From contig NZ_AP023396.1 in NCBI RefSeq assembly GCF_014466955.1, forward strand, positions 4,898,001 to 4,962,000: a stretch of 64,000 nt of DNA, in the 5' to 3' direction. Shown here one piece after another: positions 34,238 to 43,000 of this stretch. The first letter of the stretch is position 1. Each line of letters opens with the position of its first letter. Made by a program: the position numbers and the translations under genes. Source of the stretch: Nocardia wallacei. Its GTDB lineage: Bacteria > Actinomycetota > Actinomycetes > Mycobacteriales > Mycobacteriaceae. The notes under the pieces were generated by a model. That model was given only the letters and a program-made list of their open reading frames with translations, was not told where the DNA came from and searched no databases.

Positions 34238-34723
34238 TCAGTACTTCGCGATCGGGTCACCGGTGCCGGTGGCGAGCAGCTGCGGGAGACTCTTGGTGAT
34301 GTAGAAGGTCCAGCCGCGGGAACAGGCTTGGAAGCATTCCGATTCGGATGTCAGGCCGCGGTGGGCGAAGTTCAGCGTCGTACCGGCCGGGGTGGCGGTG
34401 ATGTCGAAGACGACGTCGGTGCCGGTCCACTCGTCGTGGTCGGCGATGAAGTCGAGATGAGCGTCGACGACGTGCCAGACCATGCGTGCGCCGGGCACGA
34501 CCTCGGTGATCCGGAAGCGGCAGAAGCGGATTCCGTCACCGGAGCGGGCTGCCTCGCCCGGGTACTTCGAGTCGTCGGTGAAGACGAACTCGTCGTGCAG
34601 GGCGGCGGTGGCGCCGATGATGTTCGCGTTCCACCATCCGCGCACGTCGGTGACGGCCGCGAAGACCTCCTCCGGGGTGTGGTCGACGGTGATGGTGGCG
34701 GTCAGGGGCTCGGTGTGCGACAT
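34238..34723 (-). CDS. SRPBCC-domain (AHSA1-like) protein
   Basis: A 161-residue START-like fold protein: ATITVDHTPEEVFAAVTDVRGWW at the start and GTDVVFDITATPAGTTLNFAHRGL in the middle are standard AHSA1/SRPBCC features. A trailing FYITKSLPQLLATG helix closes the cavity. Such proteins bind hydrophobic ligands, and many are found next to ECF42 sigma factors and DGPF proteins as here. Ligand unknown. Confidence 0.82.
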   Translation of the reverse strand: MSHTEPLTATITVDHTPEEVFAAVTDVRGWWNANIIGATAALHDEFVFTDDSKYPGEAARSGDGIRFCRFRITEVVPGARMVWHVVDAHLDFIADHDEWTGTDVVFDITATPAGTTLNFAHRGLTSESECFQACSRGWTFYITKSLPQLLATGTGDPIAKY

Positions 34724-34740
34724 CTGTCTCACCTCTCTGT

Positions 34741-34761
34741 TCGGTGGGTTTTGCCCACCGA
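34741..34761. promoter_or_regulatory. Hairpin in the leader of the SRPBCC gene
   Basis: TCGGTGGG-TTTTG-CCCACCGA is a perfect 8-bp hairpin 18 bases upstream of the SRPBCC start, in the 113-base gap behind the sigma factor gene, which also contains an AT-rich patch (34798-34817). It could be a terminator or operator. Confidence 0.35.
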
Positions 34762-34836
34762 CGAACGAGGTCGACCGGAATCGACACCGGCGCCCAACTT
34801 TTTCGAAGAATTTTTGCGTGCGAGCCTTCGCGCAGG

Positions 34837-36054
34837 TCAGAGCGCTCGCAACCGGCCGGTGAGGTATCGGCGTTCGGCATCGGTGGGCGCGAGGGCGAGC
34901 GCCTGCTCGTAGGCCGCGGCGGCCTCGCGCCGCCGCCCGGCGCGGCGGAGCAGGTCGGCCCGGGTGGCCGGCAGCAGGTAATAACCGTCGAGGCGGCCGG
35001 AGCCCGCGATCTCGTCGACCCGGGCCAGACCCGCGGCGACTCCCTCGGCCATCGCGATCGCCACCGCGTGGTTGAGGTCGACCACCGGCGAGGGCGTCAG
35101 GCGGGCGAGTTCGGCGTACAGCGTCGCGATCTGCCGCCAGTCGGTCGCCGCGGCGTCGGGTGCGGTGGCGTGGCACGCGGCGATCGCGGCCTGCACCTGG
35201 TACGGACCGGGCCGCTGCGCGGCCAGCGCCGTCTCGAGCGTCGCGACGCCCTCGGCGATCAGCGCACTGTCCCAACGGGATCGGTCCTGTTCCTCCAGGG
35301 GAACCAGCACACCGTCGACGGTCCGGTGCGCCCGCCGGGCTTCCGAGAGCAGCAGCAGAGCCAGCAACCCGCGCGGCTCGGGCTCGGACGGCAACAGCCG
35401 CACCAGCACCCGCGCGAGATGGATGCCCTCGCCCGCCAGCGCCCGCGGCCCGTCCTGCTCGTCGTAGCCCTGATTGAAGATCAGGTACAGCACGGCGAGC
35501 ACCGCGGACATCCGCTCCGGCAGCACATCCGCCGGCGGCACCCGGTACGGGATCCCGGCCTCGACGATCTTGCGTTTCGCACGCACCAGCCGCTGCGCCA
35601 TGGTGGTCTCGGTGGTCAGGAACGCCTTCGCGATCTCGGCGGTGGTCAGGCCCGCCAGGGTGCGCAGGGTGAGCGCGACGCGAGCCGGGAGGGCCAGCGC
35701 CGGATGGCAGCAGGTGAAGATCAGCCGCAGGCGCTCGTCCGGAATCGCTTCTCCCGCACCGCCTTCCCGCTGCCGCGCCAGCACGGCGAGTTCCCGCAGT
35801 TTGGCGCGGCCGGTGGTGTCGCGACGCACACGGTCGGTGGCGCGGTTGCGGGCCGTGGTGGTCAGCCAGGCGCCCGGGCGATCGGGAACGCCGTCGCGCC
35901 GCCAGGCGGCCAGGGCCGCGGCGAACGCCTCCTGCGCGCAGTCCTCGGCCAGGTCCCAGTCGCCGGTCGCCCCGATCAGGGTCGCGACGACCTGACCCCA
36001 CTCCTCGCGATACGCCGCCTCGACCGCGGCGCGCACGGCGTCCGGTGCGGTCAT
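34837..36054 (-). CDS. ECF42-type RNA polymerase sigma factor
   Basis: A 405-residue sigma factor. The first ~170 residues hold sigma-70 regions 2 (WDLAEDCAQEAFAAAL, WLTTTARNRATDRVRR) and 4 (LRTLAGLTTAEIAKAFLTTETTMAQRLVRAKRKI). The long C-terminal extension (IPYRVPPADVLPERMSAVLAV onward, ending in a TPR-like repeat) matches the DUF6596 extension of group ECF42, which replaces a classical anti-sigma factor. The start overlaps the DGPF gene (ATGA at 36051-36054). ECF42 factors typically control the adjacent DGPF operon. Confidence 0.9.
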   Translation of the reverse strand: MTAPDAVRAAVEAAYREEWGQVVATLIGATGDWDLAEDCAQEAFAAALAAWRRDGVPDRPGAWLTTTARNRATDRVRRDTTGRAKLRELAVLARQREGGAGEAIPDERLRLIFTCCHPALALPARVALTLRTLAGLTTAEIAKAFLTTETTMAQRLVRAKRKIVEAGIPYRVPPADVLPERMSAVLAVLYLIFNQGYDEQDGPRALAGEGIHLARVLVRLLPSEPEPRGLLALLLLSEARRAHRTVDGVLVPLEEQDRSRWDSALIAEGVATLETALAAQRPGPYQVQAAIAACHATAPDAAATDWRQIATLYAELARLTPSPVVDLNHAVAIAMAEGVAAGLARVDEIAGSGRLDGYYLLPATRADLLRRAGRRREAAAAYEQALALAPTDAERRYLTGRLRAL

Positions 36055-36386
36055 TCCCAGACGGGGCGGACTTCGATGCAACCGTGGCGGGCGTACGGGT
36101 GACCCGCCGCGATCGCCAGCGCCTCGTCCAGATTTGCGCAGTCGATGATGTCGATACCGCCGATGAAGTCCTTCGTCTCGGCGAACGGCCCATCGGTCAC
36201 GAGGGTTTCGCCGTCGCGGACCCGCACCGTCGTCGCGTCCGCCACCGGACGCAGCCGCGCGCCCCCGAGCCGGGTGGCCCGCCGGTCGGTATCCGCATCC
36301 CACGCGCGGTGCGCCGGGTCGGCCGCGATTTCCTCGTTGCTCGGCGAGACGGATTCGTCATCACAGATCAGCAGCACGTATTTCAT
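36051..36386 (-). CDS. DGPF/YCII-family protein
   Basis: A 111-residue alpha/beta protein with MKYVLLICDD at the start and the eponymous TDGPFAETKDFIGG motif, then GHPYARHGCIEVRPV at the end. YCII/DGPF proteins have a ferredoxin-like fold and are the standard neighbour of ECF42 sigma factors. Role unresolved. The downstream overlap with the sigma gene and the 7-base gap to the tautomerase gene place it in one operon. Confidence 0.88.
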   Translation of the reverse strand: MKYVLLICDDESVSPSNEEIAADPAHRAWDADTDRRATRLGGARLRPVADATTVRVRDGETLVTDGPFAETKDFIGGIDIIDCANLDEALAIAAGHPYARHGCIEVRPVWE

Positions 36387-36393
36387 CGCACCA

Positions 36394-36834
36394 CTATGCC
36401 CGGCCGCCCGCCACCACGGCCATGATGTCCTCGATTCGCACGATCTCGCCGCGCGCACCCCAGTTACCCTCCGGCACCTCGTTGATGTGCACCCACGCGG
36501 TGGCGGCCTGCGTGAAACGCGCCGGGTCGTCGTCGGCGTCCGCGAGCACCTTCGTGACCCGCCGCACGATGTCGGCACGCTTGTCGTCGTTCATCGAACC
36601 AGCCGGAACACCCACTCGCACCACATATTTCGGCTTCTCCCCGGCAGGAAGCCGCCGCCCGCCGACGAACCAGGCGTCGATCTCGTTCACCACCAGCCAC
36701 GAGATCGACCGCGCCGCCTCGGTATCCGGCGCGCCCTCGGCGAGCATCACCTCCGACACCAGGCGACCACCGATCGCCTCCCGGCTCTCCTGGTCCAGCG
36801 AACCCTTGGGGACGAACAACTCCACGAACGGCAT
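36394..36834 (-). CDS. Tautomerase (4-oxalocrotonate tautomerase superfamily)-like protein
   Basis: A 146-residue protein that keeps Pro1 after Met removal (MPFVELFVPKG), the catalytic base of the superfamily, and has two beta-alpha-beta units (the second around YVVRVGVPAGSMNDDKRADIV). Longer than 62-residue 4-OT, it resembles the fused-unit tautomerases. Substrate unknown. First gene behind the TTCAwTGAA sites and divergent from the HxlR regulator. Confidence 0.78.
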   Translation of the reverse strand: MPFVELFVPKGSLDQESREAIGGRLVSEVMLAEGAPDTEAARSISWLVVNEIDAWFVGGRRLPAGEKPKYVVRVGVPAGSMNDDKRADIVRRVTKVLADADDDPARFTQAATAWVHINEVPEGNWGARGEIVRIEDIMAVVAGGRA

Positions 36835-36845
36835 CAGTAAGTCCT

Positions 36846-36904
36846 TTCATTGAACCCTACGAGCGGCAACGGTACGCCAGGTGAGTTCAATGAATCAACC
36901 CTCT
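36846..36904. promoter_or_regulatory. Paired HxlR operator candidates
   Basis: TTCATTGAAC (36846-36855) and GTTCAATGAA (36895-36904) are exact reverse complements, and each core TTCAwTGAA is itself palindromic. They flank the gap between the tautomerase gene (start 36834) and the HxlR gene (start 36917), one close to each start, as expected for a regulator that represses itself and the divergent operon. Confidence 0.6.
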
Positions 36905-36916
36905 AGACTCGGAGAC

Positions 36917-37429
36917 ATGCAACGGACCAGCTTCGCGGAGATGCACTGCTCGATCGGGCAGTCCTTGGAACGGGTCGGCGAATGGTGGACCCTGTTGATC
37001 GTGCGAGATCTCCACCTGGGCCTGCACCGATTCGACGACATCGCGGAGAATCTCGGCATCTCGCGCAACCTGCTCACCCGCAGACTGGAGACGCTGGTCG
37101 ACGACGGCATCGTGGAACGCCGGGCATACCGGGACCGTCCGCCACGGTACGAATATCACCTCACCGCGGCCGGGCGCGACCTCGTGCCGGTGCTGCTGGC
37201 GCTGATGGCCTGGGGCGACAAGTGGGTCACGCCGCCGGGCGGGCCGCCGGTGCGTGTGATTCACGACGAGTGCGGCGCGGAGTTCACCCCGCAGGTCTGC
37301 TGCTCGGCGTGCCACGAACCGGTGCGGACCGCGAACGTGACAGCGCTGCCCGGGCCCGGCGCCGCCAGTGGGCCGGGGACGCGTGTCCTGGCCCGGCGGG
37401 CGGCGGAATCTCGCGACGGCGAGAGCTGA
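36917..37429 (+). CDS. HxlR-family transcriptional regulator
   Basis: A 170-residue winged-helix regulator started at the ATG after CTCGGAGAC; an in-frame ATG at 36881 would run through the candidate operator. The core MHCSIGQSLERVGEWWTLLIVRDL, then RFDDIAENLGISRNLLTRRLETLVDDGIVERRAY is the HxlR signature, with Cys at the usual sensing position. A second pair of cysteines (CCSAC) near the C-terminus could bind a metal or form a disulfide. Confidence 0.9.
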   Translation: MQRTSFAEMHCSIGQSLERVGEWWTLLIVRDLHLGLHRFDDIAENLGISRNLLTRRLETLVDDGIVERRAYRDRPPRYEYHLTAAGRDLVPVLLALMAWGDKWVTPPGGPPVRVIHDECGAEFTPQVCCSACHEPVRTANVTALPGPGAASGPGTRVLARRAAESRDGES

Positions 37430-37463
37430 CGGCCGGCAGTCGGGCGCCGTGGCGCGGCACGGT

Positions 37464-37562
37464 CACCCGCGGAGTTCGACGTAGCGTTCACCGGCCGCGG
37501 GGGCGAGTTCGGCGTGGATGCTGTCGGTCCTCGGTGTGGGCGGAAGCCGGACCGGCCGCCGC
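37464..37562 (-). pseudogene. Coding-like remnant without a start codon
   Basis: Directly after the Nudix stop an overlapping frame with strongly GC-rich third positions runs to a TGA at 37464, reading ...RTDSIHAELAPAAGERYVELRG. It is open back to a TAG about 30 bases inside the Nudix gene and has no ATG, GTG or TTG. It looks like the C-terminal leftover of a lost gene. Family not recognised. Confidence 0.3.
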
Positions 37563-38033
37563 TCACTTCCAGGCGAATACCGGCTGTCCGAAATGTGCTA
37601 CGCGGGTGTGGCGGCGGTGCAGGACGACCTCGCGGAACTGATGCAGGACGGCCGCGGTCGGAGCGTGCACGAGGGCGCCCCGAAAAGGCCACTGCACAAT
37701 GGGTTCCGCCACGGCCGGGTCACTGACGAACAGCGGGTCCACATCGATTTCCGCTAGCGTCACGGCGTACACGTGGGCGACCTCGTCGGGATTCGGGCGT
37801 ATCGACTCGACATCGTCGCCGATCCACACCACGAACGGCGACATCACGTACCCGGACTTGGTGGCGAAATCGTCGAGCCGACCGAGGACCCGATCGGGCG
37901 GCACATGGACGCCGAGTTCCTCGGACAGCTCCCGGACAGCGGCGGCGGCCGCCGTCTCCCCACTGTCGATGCGGCCGCCCGGGAAGGCATACTGCCCCGG
38001 GTGTGAGCGCAGCGACGTACTGCCCGATCCCAC
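37563..38033 (-). CDS. Nudix hydrolase, probably N-terminally truncated
   Basis: A 156-residue protein from a GTG at 38033. The Nudix box is complete: GRIDSGE, seven residues, then RELSEELGV (G-x5-E-x7-R-E-L-x-E-E-L-G-V), preceded by LRSHPGQYAFPGG, typical of CoA-pyrophosphatase-like members. Relatives have 25-40 residues (a first beta strand ending LLTRR) before LRSHPGQ; here the frame meets a TGA just upstream and a stretch reading VKRTAR precedes that stop. Activity is therefore doubtful. It could hydrolyse nucleotide or CoA pyrophosphates if folded. Confidence 0.6.
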   Translation of the reverse strand: MGSGSTSLRSHPGQYAFPGGRIDSGETAAAAAVRELSEELGVHVPPDRVLGRLDDFATKSGYVMSPFVVWIGDDVESIRPNPDEVAHVYAVTLAEIDVDPLFVSDPAVAEPIVQWPFRGALVHAPTAAVLHQFREVVLHRRHTRVAHFGQPVFAWK

Positions 38034-38196
38034 TCCTCACCGGGCCGTTCGTTTCACCCAGTAACCATAAGCCGGTCGAGGAGGCGCAGCTCACCCCGCG
38101 CTGTTCCCCCTCCGGACGGGAAGTGTGGCATGCTGGGGGACGGGTACGGGCTGTTGAAGTGATCGCCCGGCTCGCAACAGGAAGTTAAGACAAAGT

Positions 38197-38400
38197 ATGT
38201 CGCAAGGCAGTGTGAAGTGGTTTAACGGCGAAAAGGGCTTCGGGTTCATCGCGCAAGACGGTGGCGGTCCCGACGTTTTCGTCCACTACTCCGAGATTTC
38301 CGGCTCCGGCTTCAAGTCCCTCGAGGAGGGGCAGCGTGTCGAGTTCGAGATCGGGCAGGGCCAGAAGGGTCCCCAGGCTCAGAGCGTCCGCGCAATCTAG
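38197..38400 (+). CDS. cspA: Cold shock protein
   Basis: A 67-residue CSD protein: [19 protein letters not shown] (RNP1) and DVFVHYSEI (RNP2), then [20 protein letters not shown]. These residues form the five-strand OB barrel that binds single-stranded RNA/DNA. Start follows CAGGAAGTTAAGACAAAGT. A long leader (about 160 bases to the Nudix start) could hold the thermosensitive 5' UTR typical of such genes, and a strong terminator follows. Confidence 0.95.
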   Translation: MSQGSVKWFNGEKGFGFIAQDGGGPDVFVHYSEISGSGFKSLEEGQRVEFEIGQGQKGPQAQSVRAI

Positions 38401-38418
38401 CCGGAATCGGTAGAACCC

Positions 38419-38452
38419 GCGAAACCCGCGCCACGGCGCGGGTTTCGCTTTT
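38419..38452 (+). terminator. Intrinsic terminator of the cold shock gene
   Basis: GCGAAACCCGCGCC and GGCGCGGGTTTCGC are perfect complements separated by two bases, followed by TTTTCTC, 18 bases after the cspA stop. This is the clearest rho-independent terminator in the window. Confidence 0.9.
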
Positions 38453-38468
38453 CTCGGCCCGAGATTCC

Positions 38469-38735
38469 TCAGCATCGGGAGCCGGCCGCCCGCACTTCCG
38501 TCAGCGCCTGCCGGGCCAGTTCGCCGAACTCCTCGTCGCAGGCCGGGCCACTCCAGCGCTCGTAGGCGAGGTCCCAGGCCAGCGCGCCCAATTCCGCGGC
38601 CACTCGCGCGGTCAGGCGCGCAACGCCGCGCCGCTCGAGCGACTCGATCATCGCAGCGGTGAGCCGCAGCCCCTTCAGCGCCTCGCGTTCCCGCAGTTCC
38701 GGGTTGGCGGCGATCACCACGCGCCGCCGGGGCGC
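38469..38735 (-). pseudogene. TetR-family regulator, C-terminal fragment
   Basis: The frame 38720-38469 reads VIAANPELREREALKGLRLTAAMIES and LTARVAAELGALAWDLAYERW, the C-terminal ligand-domain half of an actinobacterial TetR regulator (usual length ~200, here ~85). The frame stays open upstream into non-homologous sequence and no HTH is present. It abuts the fragment of an oxidoreductase pointing the other way. Confidence 0.6.
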
Positions 38736-38902
38736 CGAAATCCGATGCGGGGCCGGACGCCTTGGCGCACCTCACCGACGCCATCCGCTCCGGCGAACTC
38801 ACCGTGCCGATCGCCGCGGCCTACCCGCTCGAGCAGATCCGCGAGGCCGTCGCCCGGCAGGCCGGACGGCACGTCCACGGCAAGATCGTGACTACCCTCT
38901 GA
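38736..38902 (+). pseudogene. Zinc-type alcohol dehydrogenase/quinone oxidoreductase, C-terminal fragment
   Basis: Frame from about 38735 to the TGA at 38900-38902 reads DALAHLTDAIRSGELTVPIAAAYPLEQIREA then HVHGKIVTTL, the last ~50 residues of MDR-family quinone oxidoreductases (usual length ~310). No start codon or Rossmann domain precedes it. Adjacent to the TetR fragment, it represents the other half of a divergent regulator/oxidoreductase pair that lost its centre. Confidence 0.6.
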
Positions 38903-39050
38903 CCTGGGCGTCGCCGCCCGCGGTGTGGTCGGTGTCCGCGGCGCTGAATTCCACGCGGTACGCCGCGCCGCCGGGGGGCACCGAATCGGTCTCGACCGGC
39001 CGGTCGAGGTGACTGAACAGGTTCTGCGACCTGTCGTCCGTGCTACTCAC
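38892..39050 (-). CDS. Possible small protein (52 aa)
   Basis: A GTG at 39050 opens a 52-codon frame (SSTDDRSQNLFSHL ... AYRVEFSAADTDHT) with about 90% G/C at third positions, unlike the other frames here. It ends in the tail of the oxidoreductase fragment. Upstream GAGAAGTGGG could serve as ribosome site. No family recognised; it may be another fragment. Confidence 0.4.
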   Translation of the reverse strand: MSSTDDRSQNLFSHLDRPVETDSVPPGGAAYRVEFSAADTDHTAGGDAQVRG

Positions 39051-39353
39051 TCTTGCACCCACTTCTCACTTGCCGCGACGAATTCCCTTGTCTCGCGGGT
39101 ATTTCGATGCCGCACCGAGGTAGGGAGATCCTGTTCGGACGGCGGAGAGTCGCGATTCGGCCAGAAGCGCTTACGGTGATGCTACCCGCTTACCCTCCGC
39201 ACGGCAGGATCCGGGACGCGCCGAATCGTTCCGGGCGATTCCCGCGGCGGCTGTGCTCTGCCGCCGACGCTGTTCGTCGGGCAGGTATCGGTCACATTCG
39301 AGCGTGGAGGACAGGCAATCGCCGCTTACCGGCGCGCAACCGTCTTCCGGCTG
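39051..39353. other. Non-coding or decayed stretch
   Basis: About 300 bases with no frame showing the local codon bias, slightly lower GC in its first third and no clear hairpin with a T-run. I see no gene in it. Confidence 0.5.
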
Positions 39354-39797
39354 CTATCGGTCGCGGTCGGGCGTGGTGGTCTGATCGGATGCCGCGAGGT
39401 GTCGCTGAGCTCGGGCGAGTTGGTCTTCGAGGCTGATGATCCGGCACGCGGCCTCGAGCGGCGTGCCCTGGTCGATGAGTTCCCGGGCGCGGGCGGCGAT
39501 GCGCAATTGGGCGCGGGAGTAGCGGCGGTGCCCGCCGGGTGAGCGTTGCGGGGTGATCAGTTTCGCTTCGTCGAGACTGCGCAGGAACGCTTGGGTGGTG
39601 CCGAGCATGTCCGCGGCACGGCCCATGGTGTAGGCGGGGTAATCGTCGTCGTCGAACTTGTCGCTGGTGGGATCAGAAATCGCGCGGTCTCCGTACGTCG
39701 GAGTGCCCCGGCGCCTGGGGCGCCGGGGCACTGAAAGGGGGAATTGGTTTGAACTTCCGACATGTATCCGAAACGCCGGGAACCACCCGAACCACAC
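39354..39797 (-). CDS. MerR-family HTH regulator
   Basis: Up to 147 residues. The functional core starts at DDDDYPAYTMGRAADMLGTTQAFLRSLDEAKLITP, a MerR-type winged helix, followed by GGHRRYSRAQLRIAARARELIDQGTPLEAACRIISLEDQL, a helix and coiled coil. The true start is unclear: GTGs at 39797, 39761 and 39731 are all in frame, and the first 45 residues look non-conserved. No effector-binding domain is present, so it resembles short actinobacterial MerR/HspR-like regulators. It lies downstream of the NRPS on the same strand and may regulate it, which is only positional inference. Confidence 0.75.
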   Translation of the reverse strand: MWFGWFPAFRIHVGSSNQFPLSVPRRPRRRGTPTYGDRAISDPTSDKFDDDDYPAYTMGRAADMLGTTQAFLRSLDEAKLITPQRSPGGHRRYSRAQLRIAARARELIDQGTPLEAACRIISLEDQLARAQRHLAASDQTTTPDRDR

Positions 39798-39836
39798 ATC
39801 CTCGCGGATGACCCGGCAATAACAGCTCCCTTCTGC

Positions 39837-39969
39837 TCACGGCGTTTCTTCGAATTCCTTGCATTTCACCTTGCGGGTCCGGCGGGCGACGAGACCGTCG
39901 ATCCTGCTGGTCTCCGAGCCGCCCGCCGTCCTCTCAATCTCACGGGTAGTTCGTCACCTCCCGTGCCAT
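39837..39969 (-). pseudogene. Small gene downstream of NRPS, apparently frame-disrupted
   Basis: An ATG at 39969 follows a good ribosome site (AAGAAGGAAG, 6 bases before) and reads MAREVTNYP before a TGA. One frame over, the same codon style continues from 39953 to a TGA at 39837, reading EIERTAGGSETSRI, then DGLVARRTRKVKCKEF. The second part has no start codon of its own. A single-base change near 39945-39949 would join them into a ~44-residue protein. It begins 33 bases after the NRPS stop, so it would be in the same transcript. Not similar to MbtH; family not recognised. Confidence 0.4.
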
Positions 39970-40002
39970 CGGAGACTTCCTTCTTCGTTCGCACCACAGA
40001 AG

Positions 40003-43000
40003 TTACACCCTCGAATCCGGGATGTCTACAGTCACCACTACAGATTTTTCCCCGTGTTCGCATTCGGCTTGCAGGGTCGCCAGCTGGTCGCGCATGGTCG
40101 TGGCGAGGCGGGCGATCGTGGGACGGTCGAAGAGCTGATCCGGGTAGATCAGCGTGCCGGTGAGGGAGCCCGGTCCGGCGGTCGCGGGGCGTTCGGTCAG
40201 TTCCAGGAGGATGTCGAATTCGGTCGACGGCGCCGGGAGGGGGTACGGGTGCGCGTCGGGGAAAGGTTGCGGGTCGGGCGATTCGACGCGATAGGTGATG
40301 GCTACCTGCACCAGCGGGTGGCGATGCGGGGCTCGGCGGGGGTTCACCTGCTCGACCATGCGGTCGAACGGGTAGTCGCGATTGTCGACCGCCGCGAGCA
40401 GGTCGTCGCGGACCGCGCGCACGAGTGCGCGGCCGCCCGCGTCGGTGTCGACGCGCACGATCACGAGATCGATCAGGCAGCCGACCATGGTGTCCAGTTC
40501 CGCGCTGTCGCGCCCGCTCACCGCCACGCCGATCGGCACGTCGCGGCCCGCACCCGAGGAGCTGAGCGCGGCGGCGAGCACGGCGTGCACCACCGTGTAA
40601 GGCGTCGCCGCGCAAGCGCGTGCGACTCGTGCCACCGCCGCCGCGTCGAGGTCGACGGGCACCGTGGCCGCGGCGCGGCTGGTCAGCTCCGCGCGTGGCC
40701 GGGCGAACGGCAGCGGCAGTTCCTCGGGCAGATCCGACAGTTTGGTGCGCCAATACCGGGCCTGGGCGTGGCGTACCGACCCGGGATCCGCCTCGTCACC
40801 CAGCCGCGCCCGCAGAGCCAGCACGTGATCCGCGTATTGCGCGGCGGCACCGGGCCATTCGGGTGCGTGGCCCCGCAGGCGCGCGGCATAGGCCGTGGCC
40901 AGGTCGCGGCGCAGGACGGCGAGGGATTCACCGTCGACGGCCGCGTGATGCATCATCGCGAACAGCACATGCCGGTCCGGTGCGAGCCGGAACAGCTTGC
41001 CGCGCAACGGGAGCTGGGTCTGCAGGTCGAAGCCGTGCTCCAGTTCGCGAGCGAGCACGCCGTCCAGTTCCGCCGCTTCGAGCTCGCGGACCGGCAGGCC
41101 GATCCGCACGGCGTCGACCGGCACGATATGTTGCGCGGGACCGTCTTCGGTGTAGGGCAGGACGGTGCGCAGCATCTCGTGCCGGGCGACGAGATCGCCG
41201 ACGGCGGACCGCAGCGCCGCCGCGTCCAGGTCGCCGCGGATCTCGACGGCCGCGGCGAGCAGGTAGTCGGGCCGCTGCCCGCCGAGGTAGTTGACGGTCC
41301 AGAACCGTTGCTGCGCAGGCGACAAGGGCAACACGGCGGGCCGCGACGCGGGGAGGTCGACGGGGGGCGCCGATTCGGTGGACCGGTTGCCGAGGTGGCG
41401 TTCCATCCCGCTCACCGTGGGCGCTTCGAACAGGTCCCGGAGCGACACCGTCGCACCGAGCGCGGCCCGGATCCGGCCCACCAGCCGCATCGCCGACAGC
41501 GAATTTCCGCCGAGCGCGAAGAAATCGTCGTCGACACCCACCGCACTCACGCCGAGAGACGCCGCGAACAGCTCCGCCAGCAGCTGCTGCCGAGGCGAGC
41601 GCGCCGCACGGCTGTCACCGCGCGGAGGTTCCGGCAATGCGTCGACATCGACCTTTCCCGTTGGTGTCAACGGCAATTCAGGGATCTCCACGACGACCGA
41701 CGGCACCAGATATCGGGGTAGTTCGTCGAGGAGTTCCGCCCGCACCCGCACCGGATCCACGCTGCCGCGCGGCACGATGTACCCGGCGAGCGTCACACCG
41801 CCCGGCCCGGTGCGCGCGGTCACCACCGCCGCCGCGACGGCCGGATTGCGCCGCAGCGCAGCCTCCACCTCACCGGGCTCCACCCGGAAGCCGCCCACCT
41901 TCACCTGCCGATCCGATCGGCCGTGGAAGCGCATGACTCCGTGCCGATCCCAGCTCCCGAGGTCGCCGGTCCGGTACATGCGGGAGCCGGGCGGCCCGAA
42001 CGGGCAGGCGACGAAACGCTCGGCGGTCGCACCGGGCAGGCGATGGTAGCCGTCCGCCAGACCCGCCCCGGCCAGATAGATCTCACCGACCACCATCGGC
42101 GGGGCCGGGCGCAGCATCGAATCCAGCACGAACGCCGAGCTGTTCGCGATCGGCCGGCCGATCGGTACCGCACCGTCCGGCTCGTCCGGCGAAACCGGAT
42201 GCGCGAGCGCGATGAACGTCGCCTCCACCGGGCCGAAACCGTTCACCACGACAGCGTCCGGCCGCACCGCCCGCACCCTGGCCACCGCCGCGGGCGCGAG
42301 CGCCGACCCCGCGACGATCAGCCGCACCCGGGCCAGTTCCGCCGCGCAGTGTTCGCTGAGGACTTCGAACAGCCCGGTGGCGATCGAGGCGGTCGTCACC
42401 CCGCCGTCGCGCAGGATCCGGCCGTAGGCGGCGGGGTCCAGGTCACCGGCGGGAGCGACGACCACACTGCGGCCGGTGAGCAGCGGCCACCACACCTCGT
42501 GGACGGCGAAGTCCCAGGAATGCGGCGAGTGGAACAGGACGCGCTCCCCCACGTCGCCGCTGCGAGCCAGCTCCCGGACCCGCGCGAGGATATTGCGATG
42601 GGTGACGACGACACCCTTCGGCACGCCGGTCGACCCCGAGGTGAACATCAGGCAGGCCGGGATGTCCACCGGAACGGGCGGCAACCCTTCGGTTTCCGGC
42701 GTCTCGTCCGCCGCGGCCAAGGTCGCGGCGTCGAGTAGTACGCCGACTCCGCTGTGCCGCAGAATGTTTCGCTGCCGGTCCGCCGGAAAGCGGTGGTCCA
42801 AGGGCACGATCAGCGCACCGAGCCGCACCACGGCCAGGAACGCCACCGCCACCTCCGCCGAGCGTTCCAGCCTGACGCCGACCGCCGCGCCGGGGCCGAC
42901 GCCGTGGCGCGCCAGATAACCCGCCAGCCGGCGGACCCGCCCGCGCAGCTGCGCGAAGGTCAGCTCGGTGTCGCCGGACCGGATCGCCACACGGTCGGCG

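Noticed and set aside
39837..39969. Small gene downstream of the NRPS as an MbtH protein
   Set aside because: It lacks the NxEGQYSLWP and tryptophan pattern of MbtH proteins.
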